This document shows positions 1-10,817 of a stretch of 64,000 nt of DNA, in pieces. Positions within the stretch are counted from its first letter, which is position 1; every line of letters starts with the position of its first letter. Source of the stretch: Dipteris shenzhenensis (lineage: Eukaryota; Polypodiophyta; Polypodiopsida; Gleicheniales). A model generated the notes under the pieces. The model was not told where the DNA came from, ran no database searches, and saw nothing but the letters and a program-made list of their open reading frames with translations. The position numbers and the translations under genes were made by a program. Location of the stretch: the NCBI GenBank assembly GCA_047967505.1, contig CM106538.1; one strand, 5' to 3'.

Positions 1-990
1 CTATAAGCTCAAATTTGAAAATTTTAAACATATAGATGACTCAAGATGGCTTATTTTGATCTATTTGGTACTTGGAGGGCTAAATTTGGGTCTCATATGA
101 GGAAGTTATGTTAATTTTTAGGTTGACAAAAAAAACTTATTAGAAATTTCTCCTCTTTCGCCACCGTAAAGGAAAATTTCAAATTTGAGCTAGCAGTCAT
201 GGCCATTGGATTGAGAAGGACCATCAAGAGACTAAATTAAAAGTCCACCACGATTGTTGATCATAGAAGATCTGATGACTCACATTCGATGGTGCGCGCA
301 ACATCAATGGGCAGCAATGGCGGTGGTTGGATTTGGGCCATTAGATCCTATCAAGATCTAATGAAGGAGGTTGACTGGAACTCTAGCCATTATGAGATCA
401 ACCGCTCCAATTGGGCACCAACCGTGAGCCCAATTGGATTGCAAGCTAAACCCACCATTCCAAGTGGGCGACAGTTGTGGGCCGTCGGGTCTTCCATCCC
501 ATCTCTCACGTGGCATGGTGGGTAGCTTTGGCCATTATCACCTCCATTTTCTACCATTGGATCCAATTTCTCATCCTATGGACCTAATAACGCAATTGTC
601 GCGCATCATAGGATTTCCTACGCATTCAAGGCTCTCCAAAGCATGGTAAATGCACACCATAGGATCATGATCACACATCCAATGGCCATAAGAGGCGAAT
701 TATTAGACACCATTGGATTGGAGCCCTCGAAATTGCCAAAGCATGTATGAATTCCCTTTAAGAGCAACCAAAATCCCTCCAAAATCCGTCTTTACCATGA
801 GCGCTTTATCCAGAAGTAAGCAATTAATTCATTTTCCTAATCTCTCCCTTATGAGGCCCTTTTTTAGCTCAAAACTCCCATAATGAATTTTCCCAATAAG
901 ATGTGAATTCCAAAAATACCTTGGACTCCTCTTTTATACATATGCTTTCCTTACTGAACCACCTCCGAGTCTCGCCTATTCAAAGGTTCA
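1..990. other. No gene recognised
   Basis: I recognise no domain, LTR terminus or RNA gene here. The only open frames are short and lack family motifs. The stretch has scattered short AT-rich runs and several copies of a CCAATTGG/CCATTGGAT-type word, consistent with old repeat DNA. It may be the remains of an element truncated by the LINE that follows. Confidence 0.5.
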
Positions 991-994
991 GCTA

Positions 995-1085
995 GTGGCA
1001 CTCTTGCACAGGCTCTTTCTTTCCTCCTCCTTTCCTCCTCCTCTCCTCATGGACGCTTTCCTTCCTTCTATCTTTCTTGCTTCAC

Positions 1086-1126
<41 letters not shown>

Positions 1127-3549
1127 TGGCATAAAGGGATAAGCATAAATGCCTTCATTCACGATGCAGACATCATCCTTTTAGGAGAAACTTGGGAAAG
1201 TGAAACATGCAGGATCCCAGAGATACCGGGATATGTGGTGCACTCAATATACCAACGGCAAGTGGGGAAAAGAGGGCAAGGAGGTGTTGCACGCATGATA
1301 CAGGAACACATGGCAGAAAAAGTCAGCCTTCATAAAGTGGACAAATACAAAAGATACATGTGGCTGAAGAAAAGAAAATATATTTTGGAAAGAGAGAAAT
1401 CTGATTTGGTCACTTTCATCAAAAATCCAAGAAAGGGCTGGAAACAAGTGAAAGGTAGACGGAAACAGGTCATAGGGGATATATCAGAGGCAACCATGCT
1501 TAATTATGTTACCAAGTTGTACAATCATGCACTTGCTACTGAAATGGGGAAGGAGGATCTATCGGTCACATGCACTAGTCCTTTCACCTTCGAAGACATT
1601 GAAGTTGGACTAAAGAAGATGGCTAATGGCAAAGCATCAGATCACATGAAGATACAGGCAGAATTTGTGAAATGGACAGGAGACCGAGCAAGAACATGGC
1701 TCTCACACATCCTAACACATGCTCTACACCATGGTTTTCCTCAGGAATGGCAAGAAAACTGGGTCCAGCCTTTACACAAAGGTGGAGACAAAAATTCAGT
1801 CACAAATTACAGAACTATAATGGTCAGCTCTACATTGGCCAAGCTCTTCAGTACAGTGCTTGAAATGAAAATCAACTCATGGGCAAAAGAGGCACATAAA
1901 AGAGCCACCGGACAGGCAGGCTTTCGCAAGGAGCACAGGACAGCCGACCACCTTATTACCTTAAGGGTCCTCATGGTGGATGAATGCAGACTGAGAGGAC
2001 GCACTCTATTTTGTTGTTTTGTGGATTTCAAGAAAGCATTTGACACGGTTCCAAGAGGAGGATTATGGAAGAGAATGCAGGAAATAGGAGTCCCTTTGGC
2101 CTTAAGGATAGGCATCTCTCGCATCTATGAAAAGGTATTATGCCGACTCAAACAAACACAAGGTATGTCTGATGTATTTGAGAGCAATATGGGAGTGAAG
2201 CAAGGCTGCCCTCTATCGCCTACCTTGTTCGGAATATGCATTGACCAACTGGAGGAACTCATCAATGAATTTGCAGTAGAGAAAGGGTTGCAAGAACCGC
2301 AATTGGGGCTTTGGACAATGCTATTGTTGTTATACGCAGATGATGTTCTTTTTGCATACGATCCGGAATCTATGCACAAACTGTTACAAGTGCTTAAGAC
2401 TTTTTGTAGGGAAAGCGGGCTGCAAGTAAATGTCGGAAAAACAAAGATGATGGCAGTCTGTACCAATCAGCTAGAACATCCCCCTGAGATCACCTTTGAT
2501 GGACAGATCATTGAGTATGTCAGCACCTTCAAATACTTAGGGGTTGATATCCCGACAGATCACAGATGGTGGCAATGTATACATAGAAGGATGGACACTG
2601 GTTGGGAGAAGTACTACCAGCTTGAGAATGATTGCAGGCACACCGACACTAGGAACTGGAAAATTCAAAATGTATTGTTTGATGCATATGTAGTGCAGAC
2701 AGTATTATATGGAGTGGAAGTATGGGGAGGCAGCATTTCAGCCTCTACATGGAATGATATTGAGAAAATGCAAAAAGCTTTCTTAAGGAGACACCTTGGT
2801 GTCAAACCCACTACTCCATACTCAATACTTCTGTTGGAAACAGGAAGGAGACCGATTGAATTTCATGCATTGATCAGAGTTATGCAATACCTAATAGAGA
2901 TGCAGCAAATGCAACCTCGTAGGCTGCCTCATAAAGCATGGAATGCCAACACAAAGCTTCAAAAGAACTACAAAAGTAAGGTCATCTGCACAAGATGGGC
3001 AACCGACATAAGAAAATGGTTCAGCAGATGGGAAGTGGAAGCATATTTGACCATGCCGCCTGAAAAGATCAACATGCAAGAGTTTCAACTGTCTTTACTG
3101 AGCACTTTGCGGAATCACTGGTTGACAAGTGAAAAGAGGGTAAAGCTGGAATATTACCAAGACAACATAATTCCCACATGTTGGTCTACATACATGTCCA
3201 TAGAGACTCATGCTCAGTCTTATATTAGCACACCTATCCCCCTTCTATATCGCAGAAACATCGCCGGGTTCCGTACCAGATCTCATACATTTGCCATTGA
3301 GCAGGGAGCTTGGATACACCAGCCCAGACATGCTAGAGTCTCTGTACCCTTTGTGACATGCAGACAGTTGAGACGGAGGCACATGTAGCTCTACAGTGCC
3401 CCCGATATGCACATATCAGGGAGGACTACCAGCAGATACTGGGGGACTCCGCTCAGTTGACATCAGTTCTCTTCACTGCCTCTCTGGCAGCATTGGGATC
3501 TTTTGTCACTCGTCTTTTTACCTGTCGTCAAGGACTCATAGACTCCTAA
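995..3549 (+). pseudogene. LINE ORF2 (endonuclease remnant, reverse transcriptase, zinc knuckle)
   Basis: An open frame runs 995-3,388, but the first 45 or so codons cross microsatellite DNA and are probably not LINE. From about 1,140 there is the start of an AP-type endonuclease (ILLGETW, then GRGQGG-like QVGKRGQGGVA). This passes directly into the pre-RT linker, so most of the endonuclease is deleted in frame. The RT follows with FVDFKKAFDTV near 2,020-2,050, GVKQGCPLSPTLFG near 2,190-2,230 and the catalytic LLYADDVLF near 2,330-2,350. A one-base shift near 3,345 moves the C-terminal zinc motif (CTLC, then EAHVALQCP) into the next frame, ending at 3,549. The element has an unusually open RT but lacks a full endonuclease and ORF1. 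Confidence 0.85.
1085..1127 (+). repeat. (CT)n microsatellite
   Basis: An almost pure CT/TCT dinucleotide run of about 43 bp. It lies immediately before the first recognisable LINE sequence, so the open frame that crosses it encodes a Ser-Leu run that is not LINE protein. Other LINE copies in this window end in (CT)n or (CTTT)n tails, so this run could be the 3' tail of an older LINE. Confidence 0.85.
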
Positions 3550-3660
3550 CCCCTCTCCTTGAGGAGACTCTTTTTACATTGTATCGAGACAAGTCCCATG
3601 GGTCATTTTTTGGCCCCCCGAGGACGCTAATAAATTCTACTTCTACTTCTACTTCTCTCT
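1131..3660 (+). mobile_element. LINE (non-LTR retrotransposon), 5'-truncated
   Basis: The body runs from an endonuclease remnant at about 1,131, through reverse transcriptase, to a C-terminal CCHC zinc motif near 3,345-3,400. A short 3' UTR follows and ends in TAATAAA plus about three TTCTAC repeats near 3,630-3,660. The tandem-repeat 3' tail and the RT type fit a non-LTR element. The 5' end is truncated, as is usual after incomplete target-primed reverse transcription. Confidence 0.85.
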
Positions 3661-3759
3661 CTCCTGGTGCCCGCCTTACAGTGGGAGGTGCAGTTTTTTT
3701 TTCTTATCCTAGTGATAAGGTTTTTTGGCAGCAACCTTTGGTCTGGCCAAAAGGGCTCT

Positions 3760-3987
3760 ATGGCAACACCCTCTATTCCCACCGCAGTCAAAGTTCTTCT
3801 TTCACCATCAGATAAGCAACAAGTACAGCAGGCAATGAATCTGCGTCAAGACAGGGTAGAGATAGGCAAGATCTTTGGCCTCACTCCTTCGAGGAGACAG
3901 ATCAAGGACTGGATCCAAGCCATCCTGGCACTAGAGGGTGACCACTTTCAGGAGGTCACTATCTATGGACGCGGTGTTTTCCTCTAG
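3760..3987 (+). pseudogene. LINE ORF1 fragment, DUF4283-like
   Basis: The short frame contains a segment resembling the DUF4283 domain that begins ORF1 of many plant LINEs: an IGKIFG-type motif, then TPSRRQIKDWIQAIL, then a GRGVFL strand. In that family this region is the RNA-binding N-terminal part. It stops at 3,987, though in-frame-like codons continue to about 4,032, where a Copia LTR begins. I infer that this LINE was the target of the Copia insertion. The assignment rests on the motif pattern only. Confidence 0.5.
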
Positions 3988-4032
3988 CTTGGCTCCTCGG
4001 ATACTGCTCTGGCTCTCGTGGAGAGGAGCCCT

Positions 4033-4265
4033 TGTTAGAATTATTGGCATATTCTAGGCACTTGCCAATGTAATCCATAAGTGAGTTGGGGGCACTTTTC
4101 CCTCATTAGAGGTTTTTCCCCCTAACCACAGTTGGTGGGTTAGTATGGTTTTGTCACTTGGACAAAACCATCTCCTCACTTGTACTCACCTTATCTTGTC
4201 TATTGCATTCTACGTTTTGCTCTACTCTCTAGCTCACTCTTGCTTCTTGCTCCCTCTTTTCAACA
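4033..4265 (+). repeat. Copia 5' LTR
   Basis: Begins TGTTAGAATTATTGG and ends TTTTCAACA, the usual TG...CA termini. It is followed after two bases by a tRNA-Met-type primer-binding site. It is 233 bp long. The five bases before it are GCCCT. No second copy exists in the window to confirm the edges. Confidence 0.75.
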
Positions 4266-4267
4266 TT

Positions 4268-4281
4268 TGGTATCAGAGCAG
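4268..4281 (+). promoter_or_regulatory. Primer-binding site (initiator Met tRNA type)
   Basis: TGGTATCAGAGCAG is complementary to the 3' end of plant initiator methionine tRNA, the standard minus-strand primer of Copia elements. It sits 2 bp inside the LTR and so fixes the plus orientation of the element. Confidence 0.85.
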
Positions 4282-4356
4282 GCAGCTCTTGGACCAGCTT
4301 TCACTGCCCTTCCAGCCTGCCGTCGTTCTAGTCTGCACCAGCCCCTTGCTCTACTC

Positions 4357-4770
4357 CGTACGCTATACGGTCAACCAGCTTGCACTTGCACACTGTTCGT
4401 ACATAAGTTACCTGCATCTCGTTGTACCCATCCGTACAAGCTTTGTCTGTACACTTGTGTGCTATCGTACAGCCCTAGGAGTCTGTACGTGTTTCTGTAT
4501 AGGCTGCACAGTCAGAGGTCCGTACACTTCTACGCTGTCGTATAGCCCATGGAGTCCATACGCCGTACAAGCTCTAGCTCGCCGTCTGTACAGTCGTACC
4601 AACTCACCGTACAGCATCAGCCCTCTTGCTCCAGCTCCATACAATCCTGCAAAAGTTCACCGTACAGTCCGTACGTCTACGAAAATTACACGCCTGCATT
4701 CAGACTACCCGTACAAATCAGCCGTACTGTCCATACATCCGTACGAATTTCGTCCGTACAGACCGTACTT
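4357..4770 (+). repeat. GTAC-dense cryptic repeat in Copia leader
   Basis: I counted 19 GTAC tetramers in roughly 415 bp, most inside CCGTACA or CGTAC. About 1.6 would be expected by chance. The copies are irregularly spaced and not a clean tandem array. The stretch lies between the primer-binding site and gag, where plant Copia elements have an untranslated leader. Frames across it show no family motif, so I do not call it coding. Confidence 0.75.
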
Positions 4771-4794
4771 TCGCAGTGGTTCTTCCTTGCATCT

Positions 4795-5250
4795 GATTTT
4801 TGCAAATAGCCATTGTTTGGCATAGATTTTGGAAACACCTTTGGGGCATTTTATTTGATACAGGCATTGCAATCAGTTTGCAAAATCTGCTCCAAAAATT
4901 TGGGGCTTGCTTGCAATCTTGCACACAAAATTTGAAGCTTTTGCATATAATTGCAAAATTTGCGGCTTTTGGTCAATTCGCCCTCTTTCAGTTGCAATTT
5001 CTTGCAGGAATTGGGGCTTCTGCATTTTAGATGCAATTTGGCATCGGACAGATTATTTGGGAGCTTTGCAAGCAGTTTTGGACTCAGTTTGAGTCACGTT
5101 GAAGACTTGCCATTTTTTCCAGATAGATTTTGCAGATTTTGGACATTTGCAGAGCATTTTGGTGCATTTTAAGCCTTTGATAGGCTGTGACAGCAATTGT
5201 CATTTTGGGCAGATTTTTGCAGACTTTGGTTGTACATTTTACATCACAGT
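4795..5250 (+). repeat. TTGCA-rich cryptic repeat in Copia leader
   Basis: A T-rich stretch built from many near-copies of TTTTGCA, TTGCAA and TTTTGGGGC words. It follows the GTAC-dense stretch and ends about 40 bp before gag begins. It looks like a second, compositionally different slippage-derived leader segment, with no credible ORF. Confidence 0.6.
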
Positions 5251-5289
5251 AAAGGATTGGCAGATATGGCTCATAACAACCCCAATGAG

Positions 5290-6250
5290 GTCTTTGGATC
5301 CTCACACAGGAGGATAAGTTGGATGGCACCAACTACTCCTTGTGAAGCTTTATGGTGCGCAACATTCTAGTTGGCAAACATCTAGGGGATTATGCCAATG
5401 GAGATGAGACGAGGCCAGAAATTGTGGTTACACCTGTCACTCCTATAAGTGGAGGCAGGGGTAGAGGTCAAGGTGTAGGACAAGTGGTAGGAGCAGCAGC
5501 TGCTACTTTGGTGGCTCCCACAGCTGAAAAGAAAAGCTGGGATTCACGGGATGCACAAGCTCTTTCAATGATTTCTCTTTCTATCAAGAGATTTATCATT
5601 CCTCACATTCGGTCATGTAAGACCTCGAAGGCAACTTGGGACATTTTAGAGAGCATGTTTGCAGCAAAAAATGATGCCCGAGTCTCATTCCTAAAGAGAG
5701 AGCTATCTCATACACACATGGATGAGGGTGATTCCATGAATACTCACCTCACTAAGCTTCAGGATTTGAGGGAACAGTTGCTGAATATAGATGAGATCAT
5801 TCCTAATTCAGAGGTGATTACCACCACTCTGAATTCACTTCCTGAGTCCTATCTTCGTTTTCATACCTCGCTGAATTTGTCATTGAGGGGGGGTAGCAAT
5901 CCTCTTTCTTTTCACGAGTTGGTAGGACTCTTGTTGCAGGAAGAGCAAACAAGAAAGAACATGGCCACACGGGCTGGCAAGCATGCCAGGCTTTCAAAGC
6001 TCAGGCCCAAAGGGAAAAGAACAGCAAAAGCAACATGGAAATCAGCCCACACATCAGCATAAAGCTGATTCAGGACAGCCCTCACATAAGGCTAAAGGTG
6101 ATGCAGAGAAGCCAAAGAAGAGGAAGGGCATTTGTCACTAGTGCAAGAAGCCGGGTCACTACATTGGTGAACACAAGAAGAGAATTGCAAAGGAGAAGAA
6201 AAAGGATTTGAGTTTGGCTATCTCATATGCATCAGCTCCTAGTGCACATG
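5290..6250 (+). pseudogene. Copia gag (UBN2-type) with zinc knuckle
   Basis: Gag begins near 5,300 with the characteristic LDGTNYS motif, has a stop in place of a conserved Trp near 5,340, and then continues open 5,352-6,062. The centre matches the UBN2 gag core: RDAQALSMISLSIK, then TSKATWDILESMF, then a coiled segment with MNTHLTKLQDLREQL. Downstream in another frame lies a broken zinc knuckle (CH, stop, CKKPGHY) near 6,135-6,165. In an intact element gag forms the virus-like particle. Stops and a frameshift make this copy defective. Confidence 0.85.
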
Positions 6251-6381
6251 GAGAGGATGTTACAACCAACTTTGCAGAAGAGGGTTATGCCTTTTTGTCT
6301 TGCATTTCAGATTTTCAGTGGCTGGTCCAGATACTACAGCCACTCTTGAGGATGACTCGTATGCCTTTCTGACTTGCAGCT

Positions 6382-6615
6382 ATGACCCTTCGAAGGATGC
6401 ATGCTCTTTTCAATGTCAATGAGACACTAAACACTTGGTATTTTGATGGTGGTTCTCCCAAGCACATCACTTCAAGGAAGAGTCTTTTTGCATCTCTACA
6501 TGCACCACCCGCTAAAAAGAAGGTGACATGTGCAAACAATTCTTCTTATTCAGTGTGTGGAGTGGGTGACATCATACTTACCTCCACGGATGGCACGGGC
6601 AAACCCTTATGTGAC
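6382..6615 (+). pseudogene. Copia aspartic protease start
   Basis: The frame has LNTWYFDGGSPKHITSRKS, the counterpart of the Copia protease signature WYxDSGAS/H-M. Here DSGA is replaced by DGGS, so the conserved active-site Asp-Ser-Gly/Asp-Thr-Gly triad is altered. The expected HPG-type protease core follows to about 6,610 and is then cut off by a different sequence. Confidence 0.7.
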
Positions 6616-6620
6616 ATTCA

Positions 6621-7440
6621 GTGGGATGCAAGGGAGTGGTTTTGGCCTTCCTACATAGGACACTCGGACTGGGTGGTGGAAGTCGCTTTCTTCTCGTACT
6701 CTACTCGCATCGGGAATCGTCTTCAGCTTGAGGCAATAGCATGGTCCCCCTCTAGGGAGCGTCATTGGCTAGAGCAGGATGTCCCAAGAGAGGTCATAGG
6801 ACACTTTTGGCCCTGCCTTTGGACAAGTTTGCACCTGTAGAAGATTTCATACTTCTTCTGGCTTCTGGCACATGGGGGGCTGCCTATCGGACCCTGGCTA
6901 GAGCAGATGTGGATAGATGGCAGATGCACTGGTTGTATGGACAGTGTCTTGGAGATGACCCCGCACTATCTATGGGGCTGCCCTGTCGCACATGAGAACT
7001 GGCTGGCGTCCTTCAGGATTGTTACTAGCACTCAGAGGATGAGCAGGGATGTCACGTGGGGGATGGTGGCCTGGTTCACGGAGGGAGACCATGCCTTTGC
7101 GACTGACCCAGTCACGCCAGCCTACAGGGTACATGGGCAGCAGGTTTCTCGGATAGACATCCATGACATAGTTCATTCCTCCCGCTCACGCCCTTCACCT
7201 CTCCGGGAGGATGGTGTTCGGGAGACTGTTTCTAGCATCACTGCCTGGAACGTCGGGGTGGCTCGATGCAGCCGGGTGATGGGAGGCCAAACGGTTTCTC
7301 CGACAGCTACTCTAGTAGCCATTTGGCAGGATGTCATCTTCACCTTGCGAGCTACATGGGAGCACGGTACTCTAGGCTTGAGAGCGACTGTTGAGGGACT
7401 CCACAATGATAAGGAATGCCCCCCCCGGGGCCCTTTATGT
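6621..7440 (+). pseudogene. LINE C-terminal region with RT zinc finger (zf-RVT type)
   Basis: In one frame (6,907-7,683) there is CTGC, then a spacer, then HYLWGCPVAHENW. This is the C-x2-C...H...C pattern at the C-terminus of many plant LINE ORF2 proteins (zf-RVT). Upstream, in shifted frames, there is LINE-like sequence from about 6,640. A related fragment lies on the minus strand at 47,262-47,390. Several stops and shifts show an old copy. It abuts the truncated Copia protease, so one element deleted or replaced part of the other. Confidence 0.65.
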
Positions 7441-8483
7441 AGGGTTTGGAAGCCCTCCAAAAAACTGCCTTACCACTCGGCAGAGTGGCCCAACCCACCT
7501 CTGCAGACTAAGTCTTCCCAATTGGTGCGACCTTCTGCCACATGGCAGCCCTCCATGCTGCACTTGTCTCCTGCTCGTTTCTGGCCTGCCCTGACCTGTC
7601 AAACAGCTCCAAACTACATCTATCTGCTGCGCATTTCTCCTGTGCAGACATCTGGTGTTTGCAGACATGCTCCAGCGATCTGACATGTCCCTGACAACCC
7701 AACCTTGTTGCCCTTGCAGTGTCCTCTGCTCCAGGCTGGTACTGACTCAGCTGCATTTTTCTGACAGTTTTCCATGCTGTCTATGCTGCCCACATGGCAG
7801 CTTGCATGCTACCATTGTGGTATGCCTTTAGATCTGCCCCCATGGCAGCCCCCCTCTCTGCCCACGTGACATTCCTCCTAGGCTTCTGGTCTACCTCCCC
7901 CCATAACCTCCTCATATCATGGGGGCTCACAGGTGGGGAGGTGACCAAGATAAACCCCATAGAAGGCTCATGAGTAGGAAGCTTTTCCTAAATTTAGTCA
8001 GTGTGTGGCCCAAGCCTAACCCTATCAAGATCACAGGGTATGTTGTACAAGTGCCTAATTGTGTTAAGATGAGCACGAGAGGGCTACCTGGTGCCTTGTT
8101 GGTTTCCTTGCTGAGAATTGTTCCTTTTTTAGGCTATTAGGCAAAGGCTGAATGTCCCAATCAGGATGCTCCTCTCAAGGTTATGTATATCTGCACACTG
8201 ACATAGATGGGAGCAATACCAGGTCTCTCAAAATTAAAATGACTCCCAAAGCCTAGATAAATTCAAGTCATTATTGGAGGCTTCTCCTGGGTCACTAACA
8301 TATTCTATTGTATATGCATCATCTTATTCCCTCTCTTTTTATTCAATAGGGAAAGCAAGGGAAGCAAGAAGGATACTACTTTTGATTAGATAAAAGCTGA
8401 TGAACTAACAGATTTGGAGCTATTACTGTCGGGGCAGGAGCCCTTTTCAACACAAGAAGGGGCATTAAAACAAGCCCATGGGA
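7441..8483. other. No gene recognised
   Basis: Pyrimidine-rich sequence to about 7,900, then mixed sequence. Open frames are short and have no family motifs. It may be the 3' UTR of the LINE fragment and older repeat DNA. It ends at the target duplication of the next LTR element. Confidence 0.5.
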
Positions 8484-8488
8484 GAGAG

Positions 8489-8780
8489 TGTTGGAATAAG
8501 AAGCCAATGTGAGTCAAAAATGTGTGTTCTAAGTGGTCTAGGTGGTGTTTTATAGTCTAGTGAGTCCTAGACGTGCCACGTGTCATATTGGGAGATATCC
8601 CATAGACATTGTGACTTTCTAGAGTCTAGTGTCATACACATCAGTCAACATCAAGCTATCAATACATTGTGAGTATTTTGGTTATTGCCTTGCACTTGTA
8701 CTTTCTTTCCTTTCCATTTTGCCTTTCATTATGCTTTCCATATTTCCATTCCGTTCCTAGCTAGCTACCATGTCTCTTCA
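8489..8780 (+). repeat. 5' LTR of non-coding LTR element
   Basis: Begins TGTTGGAATAAGAAGCC and ends CATGTCTCTTCA (292 bp). It closely matches 10,213-10,535 but lacks about 30 bp present there after TAGTGTCA. The difference looks like one deletion between short CACA repeats. Confidence 0.92.
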
Positions 8781-8782
8781 TA

Positions 8783-8795
8783 TGGTATCAGAGCC
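8783..8795 (+). promoter_or_regulatory. Primer-binding site (Met tRNA type)
   Basis: TGGTATCAGAGCC lies 2 bp inside the 5' LTR and is complementary to the initiator Met tRNA 3' end. It sets the element orientation to plus. Confidence 0.85.
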
Positions 8796-9173
8796 AGCCT
8801 TCCTCCTTGCTTCTCCATGAGGTAAAGGGTGGCCGGAAAGAGAAGCTGCCCTCTCTTCTCTTGGAGGAGCTCCCCTTCCCTTCTCCCTTCTTCCTAAGCC
8901 TCACCATCGAAGACCTCAAGCCTCAGCAAGGAAGGACCATGTGGAGCTGCAGCACCCGCCAATGCTCAGCCAACTGACCCGCCTCTCTGCCCGCCATCCT
9001 ACGGATCTTCTGCCCGCTCCTCTGTTCGCCATTCAGCCCACAGCAAGCAGCAAACAAGCCCGCCATTCTGCTCGCTCTTCTACCCGCCTTTGCTGCCTTA
9101 CCACGAAGCTGCCCATGCAGCTCTTACTGGCCCTACCACGCAGCTCTTGCTGACCCGAAGCTGCCCATGCTGC

Positions 9174-9245
9174 AGCTCCTGCCCACGCTGCTGCTCCAGC
9201 TCCTGCCCACGCTACTACTCCAGCTCCTACCCACGCTGCTGCCCA
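9174..9245 (+). repeat. 24-bp minisatellite, three units
   Basis: Three adjacent units start AGCTCCTGCCCACGCTGCTG, with one to three changes per unit. They lie inside the non-coding LTR element, in a broader CTGCCCA-rich tract (9,090-9,300). Cysteine-rich frames here arise from the repeat and are not treated as genes. Confidence 0.8.
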
Positions 9246-10212
9246 CGCAACTACTGCTCTACGCTGCAACTCTCTGCCCACGCTGCTGCTCCTGCAACAG
9301 TCACCAAATCCGCCACCATTTCTCTGCTAAGTGCCTCAATGAGCTGCCCAAACTGCCCGCATTTTTCTACAGCTCATAAGTGCCTCTGAGTTCTCTCCCC
9401 CTCGCATTCCCGCCATTGGCATCGGTCTTCTACTTCCTGACATTGCTCTCTCACTTGGCCTGGTGACATTGTCCTCTCTCACTTGGCCCGGAGAGATTGA
9501 TGTAAGCTCACATCGACTTTTGGGTGACTCTCCATCTTCTATTTTGAGAATCATGCCATGACCGCTCCATGTAGCTAGCCATGGACTTCACCGACACATT
9601 TTTTGGGGCATCCATGCCTAGTGCTTCATCGACTAGCAGGGATGTGCACATATGTGCAGTGGCTACTTGGAGGACATCTCTTACTCCTAAGAGATCTATT
9701 TTTTATTATTCCTACAGCTTGATGTACTTTGGGGTCCTCTGCCTTGGGTAGTCCCCCTAAAATGATATGTATTGAGTATTTTGTTTTCATTGAGTCTATA
9801 AGGTACTCAACCTTGGATAGTCCTCCTAAACTGATGTTATTTCTTTTATGAGTGGTGTGTGACTTCATCCCAGTTTCCCATTATGAAGCCAAGGGGGGAT
9901 GTACTGTGGGAGCCATATGTATTGGCTATTTGTTTATCAGGCCTGGCTTGAGAGTTCCAAGATGTTGGTACATTGGTCTCCTAGACCTCTGAGTTGATCA
10001 TGCATCCATGCATGATGAGCCTCTGCTGAGCCATGCTAGATGAGATTTCTATGTTATGCTCACTAGCCTCTGAGCCATGCTCACTTGCCTCTGAGATTGT
10101 GTGGGAGCCATGTCTCGTTCTAGACCGGCATGCACAGTTTTGATGATCGTCATTGTCATGTTCTGTTTTTGGTTCCATTCTAGTAGTCTCTCACCTTGCC
10201 TTCATGCGGGGG

Positions 10213-10535
10213 TGTTGGAATATGAAGCCGAAGTGAGTCAAAAATGTGTGTTCTAGGTGGTCTAGGTGGTGTTTTATAGTCTAGTGAGTCCTAGACGTGC
10301 CACGTGTCATATTGGGAGATATCCCATAGACATTGTGACTTTCTAGAGTCTAGTGTCACACTATGTAGTGTTGTACTTGTCTTCAGTCAAACACATCAGT
10401 CAACATCAAGCTATCAATACATTGTGAGTATTTTGGTTATTACCTTGCACTTGTACTTTCTTTTCTTTCTATTTTGCCTTTCATTATGCTTTCCATATTT
10501 CCATTCCACTCCTAGCTAGCTACCATGTCTCTTTA
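10213..10535 (+). repeat. 3' LTR of non-coding LTR element
   Basis: Begins TGTTGGAATATGAAGCC after a GCGGGGG polypurine end, and finishes CATGTCTCTTTA (323 bp; the terminal CA has become TA). GAGAG follows directly, matching the left target duplication. Confidence 0.92.
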
Positions 10536-10649
10536 GAGAGTAGTTTAAATTTCAAGTGTACCTCATAGGACTATGACCCACAGGTATATTACTCATGATG
10601 CTGCATACAGTTTGATTGCCTAGATCTATATTTTCCTGGATGCTGTCTT

Positions 10650-10817
10650 CTATTCCACACTCCAAAGGAGCTCCAAAGGAGGTTCTCTCGCATGAGGTAA
10701 GATCCAATCAAATAGGCCCTGACAGCATTCTCCATTTAGTTGCTTCTCTCCATACTCAATCAACAATCCCCATAGTTCACCAACAGACCATTTCTCATTT
10801 ATAATCCAGTCTGCCAG
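10650..10817 (-). CDS. PARG: PARG last exon
   Basis: 55 codons and a TAG stop. It encodes ADWIINEKWSVGELWGLLIE, then YGEKQLNG, then GLFDWILPHA, matching the WTVGDLW...F.WLLP end of plant PARG. The acceptor is AATGCTTGCAG. It follows an 89-bp intron. No AATAAA lies between the stop and the LTR element at 10,540, so the transcript may terminate in the LTR. Confidence 0.92.
   Translation of the reverse strand: MADWIINEKWSVGELWGLLIEYGEKQLNGECCQGLFDWILPHAREPPLELLWSVE

Larger units (their letters stand above)
4033..6620 (+). mobile_element. Copia LTR retrotransposon, 5' half only
   Basis: The element has a 5' LTR (4,033-4,265), an initiator-Met primer-binding site, a long leader, gag with a zinc knuckle and the start of protease. 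At about 6,620 the protease sequence gives way to an unrelated LINE remnant. No matching 3' LTR was found, so integrase, RT and RNase H are missing from this copy. Confidence 0.8.
8489..10535 (+). mobile_element. Non-coding LTR retrotransposon (TRIM/LARD-like), complete
   Basis: Two direct LTRs enclose 1,432 bp that has a primer-binding site and a G-rich polypurine end but no gag, protease, RT or integrase motif. A perfect 5-bp target duplication, GAGAG, flanks it (8,484-8,488 and 10,536-10,540). Such elements depend on proteins supplied by other retrotransposons. Sequence matching its internal 3' half recurs at about 19,240-20,610. The right end lies 110 bp beyond the PARG stop codon. Confidence 0.9.

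Noticed and set aside
289-649. Overlapping 70-80 codon frames near the left edge
   Set aside because: No motif, and no conserved start context or supporting neighbours.
995-1130. Start of the 797-codon open frame
   Set aside because: Crosses a CT microsatellite and codes for a Ser-Leu run; not part of the LINE protein.
9174-9245. CRISPR-like array
   Set aside because: Units are directly adjacent with no spacers, and the genome is eukaryotic.
9033-9389. Cysteine-, alanine- or leucine-rich open frames
   Set aside because: They come from a 24-bp minisatellite in a non-coding LTR element and appear in several frames on both strands.
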